This document shows positions 23,791 through 32,615 of a stretch of 39,815 nucleotides of DNA, in pieces. The position numbers were made by a program, and so were the translations under genes. Location: assembly GCA_905214955.1 (NCBI GenBank), contig CAJMON010000025.1, positions 1-39,815 on the forward strand, in the 5' to 3' direction. The notes beneath the pieces were generated by a model. It ran no database searches and had not been told where the DNA came from. It saw only the letters and a list, made by a program, of their open reading frames with translations. The stretch comes from an uncultured bacterium. GTDB lineage: Bacteria; Bacillota; Clostridia; Lachnospirales; Lachnospiraceae. The first letter of the stretch is position 1; every line of letters starts with the position of its first letter.

Positions 23791-24681
23791 TCATGCCTTT
23801 TCTCCAAGAAATTCAAACTGGTATTTTCGCATTTTAAAAAGGGCAAGAAAAGCAAGAAGCACAAGAAAAAACAGGAAAAACAGGCAGGACTGCCAGATGG
23901 TGGGGAGCAGCGCGTCATAGCCAAAATTGTGTTTTCCGTACACCGCCTGGTTCAGCGGACTGATCCAACTGACCAGCACATTCATCTGGTACATTTCGTA
24001 GTCTTCCTTATGGAAAATCACTGCCAGCACCTTGGGATCCAGCAGAAATCCGTACACGCTGTAAAACAGCCCAAAGATCATGCCCTTTGTTTTTCCCTTA
24101 TAAAGATTTCCCACAAGAATCACAAAGCTTAAGGTCAAAGAATAGCAAAAAAGCAAAAGGAAAACCTGCAGCATGCATCCATAGGGGGAAATGCTTTCCA
24201 TAACTCTTACAGTGGACGGCACCTGCAGGTTTTTGCCAAGGCTGGAATAGCCAAGCATGGCGGCGGTTTCGCTCCACAGATTGCCGGGATAACTGTTCTG
24301 CATGCACAGCACAGAAGTAAAAAGAAGCATAAGCACTGTGTACAAAATGGTCACCAGGGTGACGTAGATAAACTGCCCAAACAGCCATTTTTTCTTGGTG
24401 GTGCGGATCAGCTGGTAGGGGGTGACGGGCGTCATTTTGGGCAGGTCTGAGAACAAAAGGAGCAAAAGCAGGGAGCTTAAAAGCACCGCAGTCCCATCTC
24501 CGAAGGTCCACAGGAACGGCTCAATGGCCTGCACCGGAGTGTCGTAGGTTTCCATGACGATCATAATCCTTCCGGTGAGCAGGAAGCTGAGCACAAATTC
24601 CAGGAGAAAAGTAAAAATCACCTTGGGATTTCGGAAAAAGCCGAAGAAATTGTAGCGGACAATTCCAAATACCTGTTTCAT
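23791..24681 (-). CDS. ABC-2 type membrane permease, subunit 1
   Basis: Polytopic protein of 296 aa. NFFGFFRNPKVIFTFLLEFV begins an N-terminal membrane segment with the usual ABC-2 arrangement, and five or six segments follow, ending WQSCLFFLFFLVLLAFLALF. The start codon is one base after the stop of the lipoprotein gene. It presumably forms the channel with the permease downstream. The substrate is unknown. The context (two-component system plus lipoprotein) resembles cell-envelope stress or antimicrobial peptide resistance systems, but that is inference. Confidence 0.78.
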   Translation of the reverse strand: MKQVFGIVRYNFFGFFRNPKVIFTFLLEFVLSFLLTGRIMIVMETYDTPVQAIEPFLWTFGDGTAVLLSSLLLLLLFSDLPKMTPVTPYQLIRTTKKKWLFGQFIYVTLVTILYTVLMLLFTSVLCMQNSYPGNLWSETAAMLGYSSLGKNLQVPSTVRVMESISPYGCMLQVFLLLFCYSLTLSFVILVGNLYKGKTKGMIFGLFYSVYGFLLDPKVLAVIFHKEDYEMYQMNVLVSWISPLNQAVYGKHNFGYDALLPTIWQSCLFFLFFLVLLAFLALFKMRKYQFEFLGEKA

Positions 24682-24682
24682 A

Positions 24683-26272
24683 TCAGTAGCCCAGGCTGCG
24701 ATCGATAATGCTTCCGTCTACTGCATTGATGGTAAGATAGCTCCAGGTAGGGTAATCGGTTGTGTCGGAATAGGATTCCCCGTCATACTCGGTTTCTGTT
24801 TTTCTGGTTCCGAAGAAATCCCAGACAGGGACCAGAAGTCCTGTGTGAGCATCTTTGGAAGGCTCGTAAATTCTGGCATAGCCAAGGACGATCCGGTTGA
24901 TGTCATAGACCCTGGAATTTTCGTATTCCATGTTGTCGGCGTTTGTGACCACCATCATTTTTTCGTAGGTTTTCATGATCTCACTGAAAGGAAGGAGGCT
25001 TAAATTCTCTGTTTTGGTTTCTCCGATGATGTAAGGATCACGGTAAGCCACCGATGCGATCCCATCTTTATCTACAAAAAACTCCAGACTTTCATAAGAC
25101 CAGGTTTCCATGGTACTGTCCATGTCCTCCAGATTGCCGCCGGAATCCATTGTCTGGGTTATGGGAACTCCATTTATGACACGGTTGTAGTAAATATGAT
25201 ATCCTGTTCCAATGTTGCTTAAAGTGTTGTCATCTTCCAGATTAGTACACACAGCATAATCCCATCCAGTACATTGCAGATCGGTAATCCCCATTTTATC
25301 TACTTTTTCCTGTACCAGTTTTTTGGCATTCTCAAGTGAAAGGCCGATGGATTCCTCTGTGGGTTTCTGGAAACCGTTGCTGTCTGTATAATCAAACCAG
25401 CTTGTATCGGTTGGAAGTGCTTCGCCGCCTGCCTTCGCCGTTTTTTTGATCCTGACAGCAAGAGTATCCGAGCCGCTGGAATAAGTTTTATAGTAATATT
25501 TGGAACCGTCATTCATGACTGCTACGCCTGAAAAGGAATTCTCTTCCATAATCTGTCCATCAGAGGCCTGGGACGCGACGCCTGCCACCGGTCTTCCTTC
25601 CACCAAGGTTTTGGCTTCCGGGGCTGTTTCATATTCTGATTCCCAGTATTCAATATCCGCATAAATATCGTAGATATAATTTCCGTCATCATCTGTTCCC
25701 CAGTTATTGGGATCCAGATTTCCGTTTGCCACATCCTCCTTCAATCCATCCAAAATCTCTTTGATCTCGCTTTTGGTCTGGACGTAATAGCTGTCTGCAG
25801 TGTACAGGGTGGCATCGGAAAAGAAGGCGTCCGTGATGCGGTCCAGAAGATCCTGGGTAACCTCTGCCGGGGTTACGGAAATGGCGGATATTTTGTCCAC
25901 ATCCGGGATTTCCACAGTAGCGTCTGTGTTTACCACCAGCTTGGCGCTGTCGTCTGTGACCTGGCTTTTGTAGGTCTGCGGCGCATTGATCAGGTCGCGG
26001 ATGGTGGTCTTGGCAGCGGAGGCGGCAGAACTGCTGTTATTGCTGTCATTGATGCTGTCATTTTCGGAGGCTGCGCTGTTTGAGTCTGCAGCTGCTTCGT
26101 CAGAAGCAGTGTTATTTTCTACCATGTCCACACTGTCATCTGCTTCTTTGTAGGCGTCCATGGCACTGCTCCCTTTTGGCTTTACAAGAGAAGATTCGGG
26201 GGTCTTGGCGCATCCGGTGAGCATTCCTACACAAAGGGTAAGGCCGATTATTTTTTCTATGTTTTTTCTCAT
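24683..26272 (-). CDS. large lipoprotein of an exporter operon, unrecognised family
   Basis: Lipoprotein of 529 aa. The signal ends in the lipobox MLTGC (cysteine near residue 21). A low-complexity Asn/Ser/Ala/Asp linker (residues 35-85) is followed by a folded region of about 440 residues. Recognisable stretches include LENAKKLVQEKVDKMGITDL near residue 310 and, at the C-terminus, YPTWSYLTINAVDGSIIDRS, which resembles the end of PepSY-like or YcdB-like domains. I do not know the function. The ATG at 26272 is chosen because it starts the signal peptide. The gene is probably activated by the adjacent two-component system. Confidence 0.75.
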   Translation of the reverse strand: MRKNIEKIIGLTLCVGMLTGCAKTPESSLVKPKGSSAMDAYKEADDSVDMVENNTASDEAAADSNSAASENDSINDSNNSSSAASAAKTTIRDLINAPQTYKSQVTDDSAKLVVNTDATVEIPDVDKISAISVTPAEVTQDLLDRITDAFFSDATLYTADSYYVQTKSEIKEILDGLKEDVANGNLDPNNWGTDDDGNYIYDIYADIEYWESEYETAPEAKTLVEGRPVAGVASQASDGQIMEENSFSGVAVMNDGSKYYYKTYSSGSDTLAVRIKKTAKAGGEALPTDTSWFDYTDSNGFQKPTEESIGLSLENAKKLVQEKVDKMGITDLQCTGWDYAVCTNLEDDNTLSNIGTGYHIYYNRVINGVPITQTMDSGGNLEDMDSTMETWSYESLEFFVDKDGIASVAYRDPYIIGETKTENLSLLPFSEIMKTYEKMMVVTNADNMEYENSRVYDINRIVLGYARIYEPSKDAHTGLLVPVWDFFGTRKTETEYDGESYSDTTDYPTWSYLTINAVDGSIIDRSLGY

Positions 26273-26358
26273 ATTTGGTAAGTTCTCCCTTCCTGTATGG
26301 CAACACTGCATAGGGAAGCATTGCCATTTATCCGAGCGTGACTGAAAAATGTGAGGAG

Positions 26359-26411
26359 TTTGGAAAAATTTTGCAGAATGTAAGTTACAGGCTGCGGAAA
26401 TTTTTTCCAAA
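26359..26411. other. long imperfect inverted repeat upstream of the lipoprotein gene
   Basis: TTTGGAAAAATTTTGCAG (26359-26376) and the segment 26392-26411 are near-perfect reverse complements, with a 2-nt difference. The 15-nt loop contains TGTAAGTTACA, itself a palindrome. No T-run follows, so it is not an obvious terminator. It lies in the lipoprotein gene's upstream leader. Confidence 0.45.
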
Positions 26412-26483
26412 CATGCTTTAGGGGAATCGGCGGATGGCCGGGGACATTTTTCAGGTCACGTTCTGGTATAGATGATAGCGCCT

Positions 26484-26526
26484 GTTTAAGCATCGAATCT
26501 TCCGCAAGTTGTAACCGAGATGTAAT
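26484..26526 (-). promoter_or_regulatory. response-regulator box and promoter region of the lipoprotein/ABC operon
   Basis: On the minus strand ATTACA (26526-26521) and GTTACA (26515-26510) are direct repeats with an exact 11-bp period, the usual spacing of OmpR/PhoB-family sites. The same pair occurs upstream of the response regulator gene. About 20 nt further downstream is only a weak -10-like sequence, as expected for an activated promoter. The 268-bp gap holds no gene. Confidence 0.6.
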
Positions 26527-26540
26527 TAGTGAGAATGATA

Positions 26541-27971
26541 TCACCATAAAACAGAAACCTTCGTTCCCTCTCCTACCGTGCTTTCAATTTTCATCTGATA
26601 GCCGTGCAGATCTGCGATTTTCTGGCAGAGGGAAAGACCAAGGCCTACGCTTCCATTTGCCCGGGAACGGGATTTATCTACCATGTAAAAGGCGTCGGTT
26701 ACTTTTGATAAGTCCTCCGGGGGGATTCCTTTTCCGAAATCCTGTACAGTAAGTCGGTCATTTGTAGCGTGAAGCAGAATTCTGGAATTTTCTTCCGAAG
26801 CCTTGACTGCGTTGTCGATAAAGTTGGTGACGACACTGAGCATCAGGTCTTTGTCGAAGGTCTTTTTCAAATTCTCTGGATTGCAGGAAATTTCCAGATG
26901 GAGATTTTTTTCCTGAAGACGGTATAGAGTCAGTTTCCGGGCCTCATCCAGGAAATCCGCTACCGGAACCTCCTGAAGGGTAAGCTGGGATTCCCCGGTT
27001 TCATACAGTCCGGTCAGCTCCAGCATTTTTACGGAAAGCCTGGAAAGCCGGCGGCATTCGTTTCCAATATAGGTCAGTGCTCTCTCCTGCCGCTCCTTTG
27101 ACAGGCGGACGGTGAGAAGGGTGTCTGCGTAGCCGATGATGGCGGTCATAGGAGTTTTCAGCTCGTGGGCCAGGCTGCCAAGAAGCTGCCTCTGGGCCTG
27201 GTTGACGGCGGAGAGACTTTCAATCTGCTCTTTTATTTTGGCAGTCATCTGGTTAAAGCTTTTTCCCACCTGTGCCAGTTCGGTGTTTCCGTTCTGTGGA
27301 ACCTGGATATCGTAGTTTCCGTCCGCAATGCAGAGGGCGGCTTCGTTCAGTTTGGTAAGAGGCGCCATGATCTTTTTCAGGCTGAAAAAAAAAAGGAAGC
27401 CTGTGAAAAGAAGAAGGCCAAGGGTCAGTGCGCCTGCCTGGAAAAACAGGATCTGGCTGCGTTTCAACACATCGGTGATGTCTTTGTAGGTGACGATCTG
27501 ATAGTTCTCTTCCCCTGTGTATTCTGTGGAGGAATAGGAATACAAAAGAAGGGTTTTACCATCTGTTTTGCTGATGACAGGATCATAATCATAAAATGCG
27601 GAAAGCTTTTTCTGAAGAAGGGTTTCTGCTGTCAATTTCCTGATGGTTTCTGCCTCAAATTCATAGGAGGTTCCGTTGTAAAGCTCTTTTCCATCGCAGT
27701 ATAAAGCGGCGGAATCGTGAAAAACGTGGCGAAAGGAGTAGACCAGTATTTTTTCCTGAAGGTCGGGATCGGAGGCATCTGACTGGCTGCCTGCGATCCT
27801 TAGCTGTTTTTCCATCTGGGAAAGACTGGTCTGAAATTTGTTCCATTCATAGCTGTTGATGTCCTGCAGACTCTGATCTTTCCAGCGGCAGGTGGTATAG
27901 AAAAAAATGGCGGAGGATAAAATCAGGATCACACAGGTCACCTGGAGAAAGATTTTGGTAAACAGCTTCAA
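26541..27971 (-). CDS. membrane sensor histidine kinase (EnvZ/PhoR class)
   Basis: Kinase of 476 aa. The first membrane helix is at residues 5-27, followed by an extracellular sensor of about 145 residues and a second helix near 175-197. A HAMP linker (KIMAPLTKLNEAALCIADGN) precedes the HisKA domain, with the phosphorylated histidine in SLAHELKTPMTAIIGYADTL. The ATPase domain has NFIDNAVKAS, VQDFGKGIP and SVGLGLSLC. The ATG overlaps the response regulator stop by 4 bp. The regulated target is probably the lipoprotein/ABC-2 operon that follows. Confidence 0.92.
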   Translation of the reverse strand: MKLFTKIFLQVTCVILILSSAIFFYTTCRWKDQSLQDINSYEWNKFQTSLSQMEKQLRIAGSQSDASDPDLQEKILVYSFRHVFHDSAALYCDGKELYNGTSYEFEAETIRKLTAETLLQKKLSAFYDYDPVISKTDGKTLLLYSYSSTEYTGEENYQIVTYKDITDVLKRSQILFFQAGALTLGLLLFTGFLFFFSLKKIMAPLTKLNEAALCIADGNYDIQVPQNGNTELAQVGKSFNQMTAKIKEQIESLSAVNQAQRQLLGSLAHELKTPMTAIIGYADTLLTVRLSKERQERALTYIGNECRRLSRLSVKMLELTGLYETGESQLTLQEVPVADFLDEARKLTLYRLQEKNLHLEISCNPENLKKTFDKDLMLSVVTNFIDNAVKASEENSRILLHATNDRLTVQDFGKGIPPEDLSKVTDAFYMVDKSRSRANGSVGLGLSLCQKIADLHGYQMKIESTVGEGTKVSVLW

Positions 27972-28633
27972 AGCTCCACCTCCAGTCGGTAGCCGATGCG
28001 GGGGATGGTTTTGATCTTGTCCTGCCAGCCCAGCTTTTTGCGGATACGGCCTACGTGGGCATCTACGGTGCGTGTTTCTCCTTCAAATTCCACGCCCCAG
28101 AGGCCGGAAAGGAGCTGTTCTCTTGAAAGGGCTTTGTTAGGACTTTTCACGAACATCATCAGGCAGTTGTATTCCATGGGTTTCAGGTAAATTTCTTCGC
28201 CGTTTTTGGTGACGGTGTGGCTTACGGTGTCAATGATGACATCGTCAATCTGAAGCTGCTCCTGGGTGCTGCCGTGGCGCTCCAGTACTTTTTCCAGGCG
28301 CACCATGACTTCCAGCATTTCGAAGGGCTTTACAATGTAATCTTCAGCTCCTTCTTTCAGGCCTTTTACTTTGCTTGACAGGTCGGCTTTGGCGGTGAGG
28401 AAAATGACGGGGATGCCGAAGCGCTTCAGCTCTGGCAAAAGGGCGTAGCCGTCTTTGCCTGGGAGCATAATGTCCACAAGGGCGCACTGGAAGTTATGAT
28501 CCTGGCGGATGGTGTCGCTTGCCTCGTTTCCATCCAAGCAGCTCACCGTCTCATACCCTGTCACCTCCAGGTTCATGCACAGCAGGTCATTGATCGCGAT
28601 TTCATCTTCTATTACAAGGATTCTGGCTTTCAT
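27968..28633 (-). CDS. OmpR/PhoB-family response regulator
   Basis: Response regulator of 221 aa. The receiver domain has the acidic pair VIEDE, the phospho-acceptor aspartate in CALVDIMLPGKDG (near residue 53), the threonine in FLTAKA and the lysine in VKPFE. The C-terminal winged helix (residues 125-220) includes LKPMEYNCLMMFVKSPNKAL and RTVDAHVGRIRKKLGW. It is paired with the kinase at 26541. A direct repeat in its own promoter suggests autoregulation. Confidence 0.94.
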   Translation of the reverse strand: MKARILVIEDEIAINDLLCMNLEVTGYETVSCLDGNEASDTIRQDHNFQCALVDIMLPGKDGYALLPELKRFGIPVIFLTAKADLSSKVKGLKEGAEDYIVKPFEMLEVMVRLEKVLERHGSTQEQLQIDDVIIDTVSHTVTKNGEEIYLKPMEYNCLMMFVKSPNKALSREQLLSGLWGVEFEGETRTVDAHVGRIRKKLGWQDKIKTIPRIGYRLEVEL

Positions 28634-28701
28634 TTTTCGTGGGTGTTCCTTTCTAAGTGTTGCATTTATGCAGAGGGATGGCTGTGGGCCATCTGGGTTT
28701 T

Positions 28702-28744
28702 ATTATACATTGTTTTGAATGTGGAAATGTAACCGTATTGTAAC
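28702..28744 (-). promoter_or_regulatory. promoter and direct-repeat box of the two-component operon
   Basis: On the minus strand GTTACA occurs at 28744-28739 and 28733-28728, 11 bp apart, and a consensus TATAAT lies at 28707-28702, 20 nt downstream. The repeat matches the one upstream of the lipoprotein gene. The rest of the 149-bp gap holds only the regulator's leader. Confidence 0.65.
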
Positions 28745-28782
28745 GAAATGAATACAAAAATAAAGCAAAAATCCTGCAATGT

Positions 28783-30654
28783 CTATGTATAATACTGTGC
28801 CTGGGCCTGCCAGAGGGTGTGGTAGATGCCGGTTTGGTCGGTGAGGAGGGACTGGTGGGTGCCAGTCTGGACGATGGTGCCGTGGTGGAAAACGGCGATT
28901 TTGTCGCAGAATTTGCAGGAGGACAGGCGGTGGCTGATGTAGATGGCGGTGCGGTCACCGACAATTTCGGCAAATTTCTCGTAGATCTCGGCTTCCGCTA
29001 CAGGATCCAGGGAAGCGGTTGGTTCGTCCAGAATGATAAAGGGAGCATTCTTATAGAGGGCTCTTGCGATAGCAATTTTCTGGGCTTCCCCGCCGGAAAT
29101 GCTCACTCCGGATTCGGTGTACTCCTTGTATAAACAGGTAGAAAGGCCATGGGGCATTTTGGCAAGACGCTGCTTAAATCCGGCTTTTTCAAGGGCTTCT
29201 GTAACCAGTTCTCTGTCATAATTTGTTCTGGCTGCCACATTCTCTCCAAGAGGCAGGGAAAACAGTTTGAAATCCTGGAAAACCACGGAAAAGATCGTCA
29301 TATATTCCCGGTAATTGTACTTTCGGATATCGATTCCATTGAGCAGAATTTCCCCCTCTGTAGGATCATACAGACGGCAAAGAAGCTTGATAAAGGTCGT
29401 TTTTCCGCTTCCATTCATACCTACCACAGCCAGCTTTTTGCCGATTTCAAACTTTATGTTCACATCCTTTAAGGCATATTCCTGGCTTCCCGGATACTGA
29501 AAAGACACATTGCGAAATTCCACCTCATATTTGCGGTCATTTCGCTTTTCAACCGTCAGACTGCCCTGATACATGTGATCCGGAATGTCCAGAAACTCAA
29601 ATACCATATTCAAAAAAGCGGCATTGCTTCGCATATCCTCCATTGTCGTGATCAGGGTGGAAATCCCGCCGTAAACCCTGGTGATGGAAGCAACGTATCT
29701 GGTAACTGCACCCAGTCCAAAGGCTCCCGCCCACGCTTTTAGGCACACAAAAACATAGGCGATTCCGGTGAAAATCCCAGACACTGCCGAAGCCCCGGCA
29801 AGATAAAATCCCACAGGACCCTTCTGGTATCTGGCAAACACCCCTCTGGAACCAAAGGTACTTTCTTTGTTTAAATTATATTTTTCGCAGATTTTATCCT
29901 GTCTGTAAATGCGCATATCTGCCGCTTTTTTGGTGTCATATCCAAGATGTCCGTAATAGGAAAACATACGGTTTCCAAGGTTATGGATATCTGCCAGGCT
30001 GGTCAGATAGCGTCCAGCTTTTCCTGCAAGTACAGGCGAAATGCAGGTGACTGCCAGCATAATCAAAGCGATTAAAATCACAAATAACGGATTGTTTAAA
30101 ATGGTATATTTCCCTGCACTTTCCGGTACCTGGCTTGTGAAAAGGGAAAGGGTCAGGGAGGCGCCGCCAAGGATCACTATCACCGTCTGGCACAGGGCTT
30201 CGCAGTCTTCCAGAGTGCGATAAAGGCCCCAGCCAGCGCTGTTGTGGTTCTGGCAGATGGCAGAATACAACTCCATATTTTTCGTTTCATTCAAATTTAC
30301 ATAGTCAGTTTCAAACAGCTTCTCGGACAAAATTTTCTTGATCTTCAGCCACATTCCAGCGCTTTGAACGTTCTTCCATTTTTCCAGAAGAGCCGTTACA
30401 AGGCTGCCTGCAGCTATCAAAAATAAGGTAAGAAGCACCAGAAAACGAATCCGTCCAGGGTTCTTTGCCCCTGCCAGTTCTTCAATAATAAGGGCGGAAA
30501 AATAGATGCCCACATACGGCGTCAGCGCTTTCCAGATAATCAGGGCAAAGCGGGAAAGAATCATCCGGGGATACCTTTTGTAAAAGAGCAGGTAGGCTCT
30601 TTGGTTGACTTTCAGCATTTCCAGCCAGGATAAACGTTGTTTATTCTGAGACAT
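28783..30654 (-). CDS. ABC exporter half-transporter (permease plus ATPase), second subunit
   Basis: Fused membrane and ATPase protein, 623 aa. The N-terminal half has about six membrane helices (residues 25-310). The ATPase domain has Walker A GMNGSGKTT near residue 415, signature ISGGEAQKIAIARAL, Walker B FIILDEPTASLD and switch ISHRLSS. All catalytic residues are present, although the signature is ISGGE rather than LSGGQ. It overlaps the first subunit by 14 bp, and GGAGAGG lies before the ATG. With the partner it would form a heterodimeric exporter; the substrate is unknown. Confidence 0.9.
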   Translation of the reverse strand: MSQNKQRLSWLEMLKVNQRAYLLFYKRYPRMILSRFALIIWKALTPYVGIYFSALIIEELAGAKNPGRIRFLVLLTLFLIAAGSLVTALLEKWKNVQSAGMWLKIKKILSEKLFETDYVNLNETKNMELYSAICQNHNSAGWGLYRTLEDCEALCQTVIVILGGASLTLSLFTSQVPESAGKYTILNNPLFVILIALIMLAVTCISPVLAGKAGRYLTSLADIHNLGNRMFSYYGHLGYDTKKAADMRIYRQDKICEKYNLNKESTFGSRGVFARYQKGPVGFYLAGASAVSGIFTGIAYVFVCLKAWAGAFGLGAVTRYVASITRVYGGISTLITTMEDMRSNAAFLNMVFEFLDIPDHMYQGSLTVEKRNDRKYEVEFRNVSFQYPGSQEYALKDVNIKFEIGKKLAVVGMNGSGKTTFIKLLCRLYDPTEGEILLNGIDIRKYNYREYMTIFSVVFQDFKLFSLPLGENVAARTNYDRELVTEALEKAGFKQRLAKMPHGLSTCLYKEYTESGVSISGGEAQKIAIARALYKNAPFIILDEPTASLDPVAEAEIYEKFAEIVGDRTAIYISHRLSSCKFCDKIAVFHHGTIVQTGTHQSLLTDQTGIYHTLWQAQAQYYT

Positions 30655-32548
30655 TTCTGCCCTCTCCTTTCCTGTAAACGAATTTAGTCTGCTCTCTATC
30701 TGTAAATTTACTCATATCAGTATGGTTCATTTCCGTCTTTTCCCTGTAATATTTGCTTTGAATCTCATACAGCTGGGCGTATTTTCCCCCAAGGTTAAGG
30801 AGCTCTTCGTGGGTTCCTTCCTCCAGGATTTTGCCGTCGCCAAGCATAAGGATCCGGTCGCAGAACCTTGTGGAAGCAAGACGGTGGGAAATAAAAATAG
30901 AGGATTTTCCCTGTGTCATTTCGTTGTATTTGCCGTAAATATCTGCTTCCGCAATGGGATCAAGTGCTGCGGTAGGTTCGTCTAAAATCACAAAGGGAGC
31001 ATCCTTATATAGGGCACGGGCAAGCATAAGCCGCTGAGTTTCCCCGCCGGAAAAAAGCACTGCATCCTCATAAACCTCCCGGTTCAGACAGGTTTCATAT
31101 TGTCTGGGAAGGGACTTGATTTTTGCGCGAAGTCCGGCTTTTTCCAGGCAATCTTCCACTCGTTTCTGGTCTATTTCATCCTCTGTCTGTGCGACATTTG
31201 CTGCCACAGTTGCTGCCAGCAGGGAAAATTCCTGAAATACTGCGGAAAAGAACGTGTAATAATCCGTACGATTATAGGTACGGATATCCGTTCCATTTAA
31301 CAAAACATGGCCTGCCGTAGGATCATAAAAGCCGCAGATCAGCCGGATCAATGTGGTTTTTCCAGCTCCATTTAAGCCTACCATTGCTAGTTTTTCTCCT
31401 GGATGAAGGGTGAAATTGATGTCTTTTAAGGTGTCCTCTGAGGCATTTGGATAGCGGAAAAACACATGCTCAAGGCGGATTTCATAGCTCTTTTGAGTCT
31501 CCCATTTCAGGGGAATTCCATCCGTGAAGGAGAAAATTTCCGGGTAATCCAGGCATTCACGGATAGTGGAAATATCCAGGGACTGCTTATGCAAGGTGCG
31601 AAATCCATCCAGAATTCCAAGAACCCAGCTGGAAAATCCATCTACTGCGGTGAACAATAAAAGGAATGCCGGCACATCCATCTCCTGCTGAAATACCAGA
31701 TAGATCAGGAATGCATAAGCGGTTCCATTTCGCAAAAAGGTGAGAATAACATCTGCAATCCGTGCCCAGAGGTATACCCCTTCCGCCTTCCTGTGGAAGG
31801 CAAGAAAAGCTTCCAGATTTTTCTCATACAGTTCCTCCAGCCAGGTGCGAAGCCCGAAGATCCGAATGTCCTTTGCAGCGCCGAAGTCCTTTGCCTGATT
31901 CAGAAGATACAGCATCCGTTTCGCATATTCTGCTTCCTCATCCAGGTGGGTATATCGATAGCTGTCCAGATGTCTGGAGAGAAAATAGCTGGTCCCGGAA
32001 GTGGCAAGAATCACCAGGATCAGGACTGGCTGAACCTGGGTCAGAAGGCTGCCGTAAAGAAAGAAACAGGTAAGATTGATCAGCAGTAAGGTAAGGGTTT
32101 CCCATATGGCTCCGGCTGCTTCCTGGTTACAGTTGGTGTATTCATTTGACTTTTCCAGCAGTTTTAAAAAGCGGTTGTCTTCCAGGTTTGGGTAGGCGGT
32201 GGTGGCTGCTTTACGGTTTAGAAGGTTGACGATTTCACAGCGGACACTGATGCGCCCGGGACTGGAATTTTGCCTGGCGTAGGTCAGCGCAGCGGATACG
32301 GCCATGCTGGCAATCGCAAAGCCTGCAATAGTAAAAAGCAGCCGGATGACAGGCACATGGTTTTCCACGGCGTCCAGGATCACGGGGGAAATGTACAGAT
32401 CGATCAGGTTCTGCGCCACTGACAAAAGTGCAATCAGAAGGCAAAGTACAAGAACCATTTTTTCATCTGAATTCCAGGCCAGACGGATCATAAAGCCAAT
32501 GTTTTGGAAGGTGTTATATTTAGGAGTGGAGTTGCTTTTTGTAAACAT
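30641..32548 (-). CDS. ABC exporter half-transporter (permease plus ATPase), first subunit
   Basis: Partner exporter, 635 aa, same architecture. Six membrane helices lie in residues 25-300. Walker A is GLNGAGKTT near residue 415, the signature is FSGGETQRLMLARAL, Walker B is FVILDEPTAALD and the switch is ISHRLAS. The two subunits are clearly paralogues. The ATG at 32548 follows AAAGG by about 8 nt. The upstream ATG at 32575 has no ribosome binding site and falls at the edge of the candidate promoter. No protease domain for leader peptides is present, so classical double-glycine bacteriocin export is unlikely. Confidence 0.9.
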   Translation of the reverse strand: MFTKSNSTPKYNTFQNIGFMIRLAWNSDEKMVLVLCLLIALLSVAQNLIDLYISPVILDAVENHVPVIRLLFTIAGFAIASMAVSAALTYARQNSSPGRISVRCEIVNLLNRKAATTAYPNLEDNRFLKLLEKSNEYTNCNQEAAGAIWETLTLLLINLTCFFLYGSLLTQVQPVLILVILATSGTSYFLSRHLDSYRYTHLDEEAEYAKRMLYLLNQAKDFGAAKDIRIFGLRTWLEELYEKNLEAFLAFHRKAEGVYLWARIADVILTFLRNGTAYAFLIYLVFQQEMDVPAFLLLFTAVDGFSSWVLGILDGFRTLHKQSLDISTIRECLDYPEIFSFTDGIPLKWETQKSYEIRLEHVFFRYPNASEDTLKDINFTLHPGEKLAMVGLNGAGKTTLIRLICGFYDPTAGHVLLNGTDIRTYNRTDYYTFFSAVFQEFSLLAATVAANVAQTEDEIDQKRVEDCLEKAGLRAKIKSLPRQYETCLNREVYEDAVLFSGGETQRLMLARALYKDAPFVILDEPTAALDPIAEADIYGKYNEMTQGKSSIFISHRLASTRFCDRILMLGDGKILEEGTHEELLNLGGKYAQLYEIQSKYYREKTEMNHTDMSKFTDREQTKFVYRKGEGRNVSE

Positions 32549-32576
32549 AAAGAGTACCTTTCTGGGTTTTTTCATT

Positions 32577-32606
32577 ATTTTACCAGAAAAAATGTCCCCG
32601 GGTCAA
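32577..32606 (-). promoter_or_regulatory. promoter of the exporter pair, overlapping a terminator
   Basis: On the minus strand TTGACC (32606-32601) and TAAAAT (32582-32577) are spaced by 18 nt, each five of six to consensus. The -35 box lies in the loop and stem of the terminator hairpin at 32594-32615. The exporter can therefore be transcribed independently of the signalling genes. Confidence 0.55.
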
Positions 32607-32615
32607 ACCGGGGAC
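32594..32615 (-). terminator. intrinsic terminator of the LytTR/GHKL operon
   Basis: GTCCCCGG (32594-32601) pairs with CCGGGGAC (32608-32615) around a 6-nt loop. On the minus strand ATTTTTTC follows. It ends the regulator/kinase transcript about 80 bp after the kinase stop codon. Confidence 0.75.

Noticed and set aside
30641..32548. degenerate (inactive) ATPase site in one exporter half
   Set aside because: Both halves keep the Walker A lysine, Walker B glutamate and switch histidine; only the signature differs slightly (FSGGE and ISGGE).
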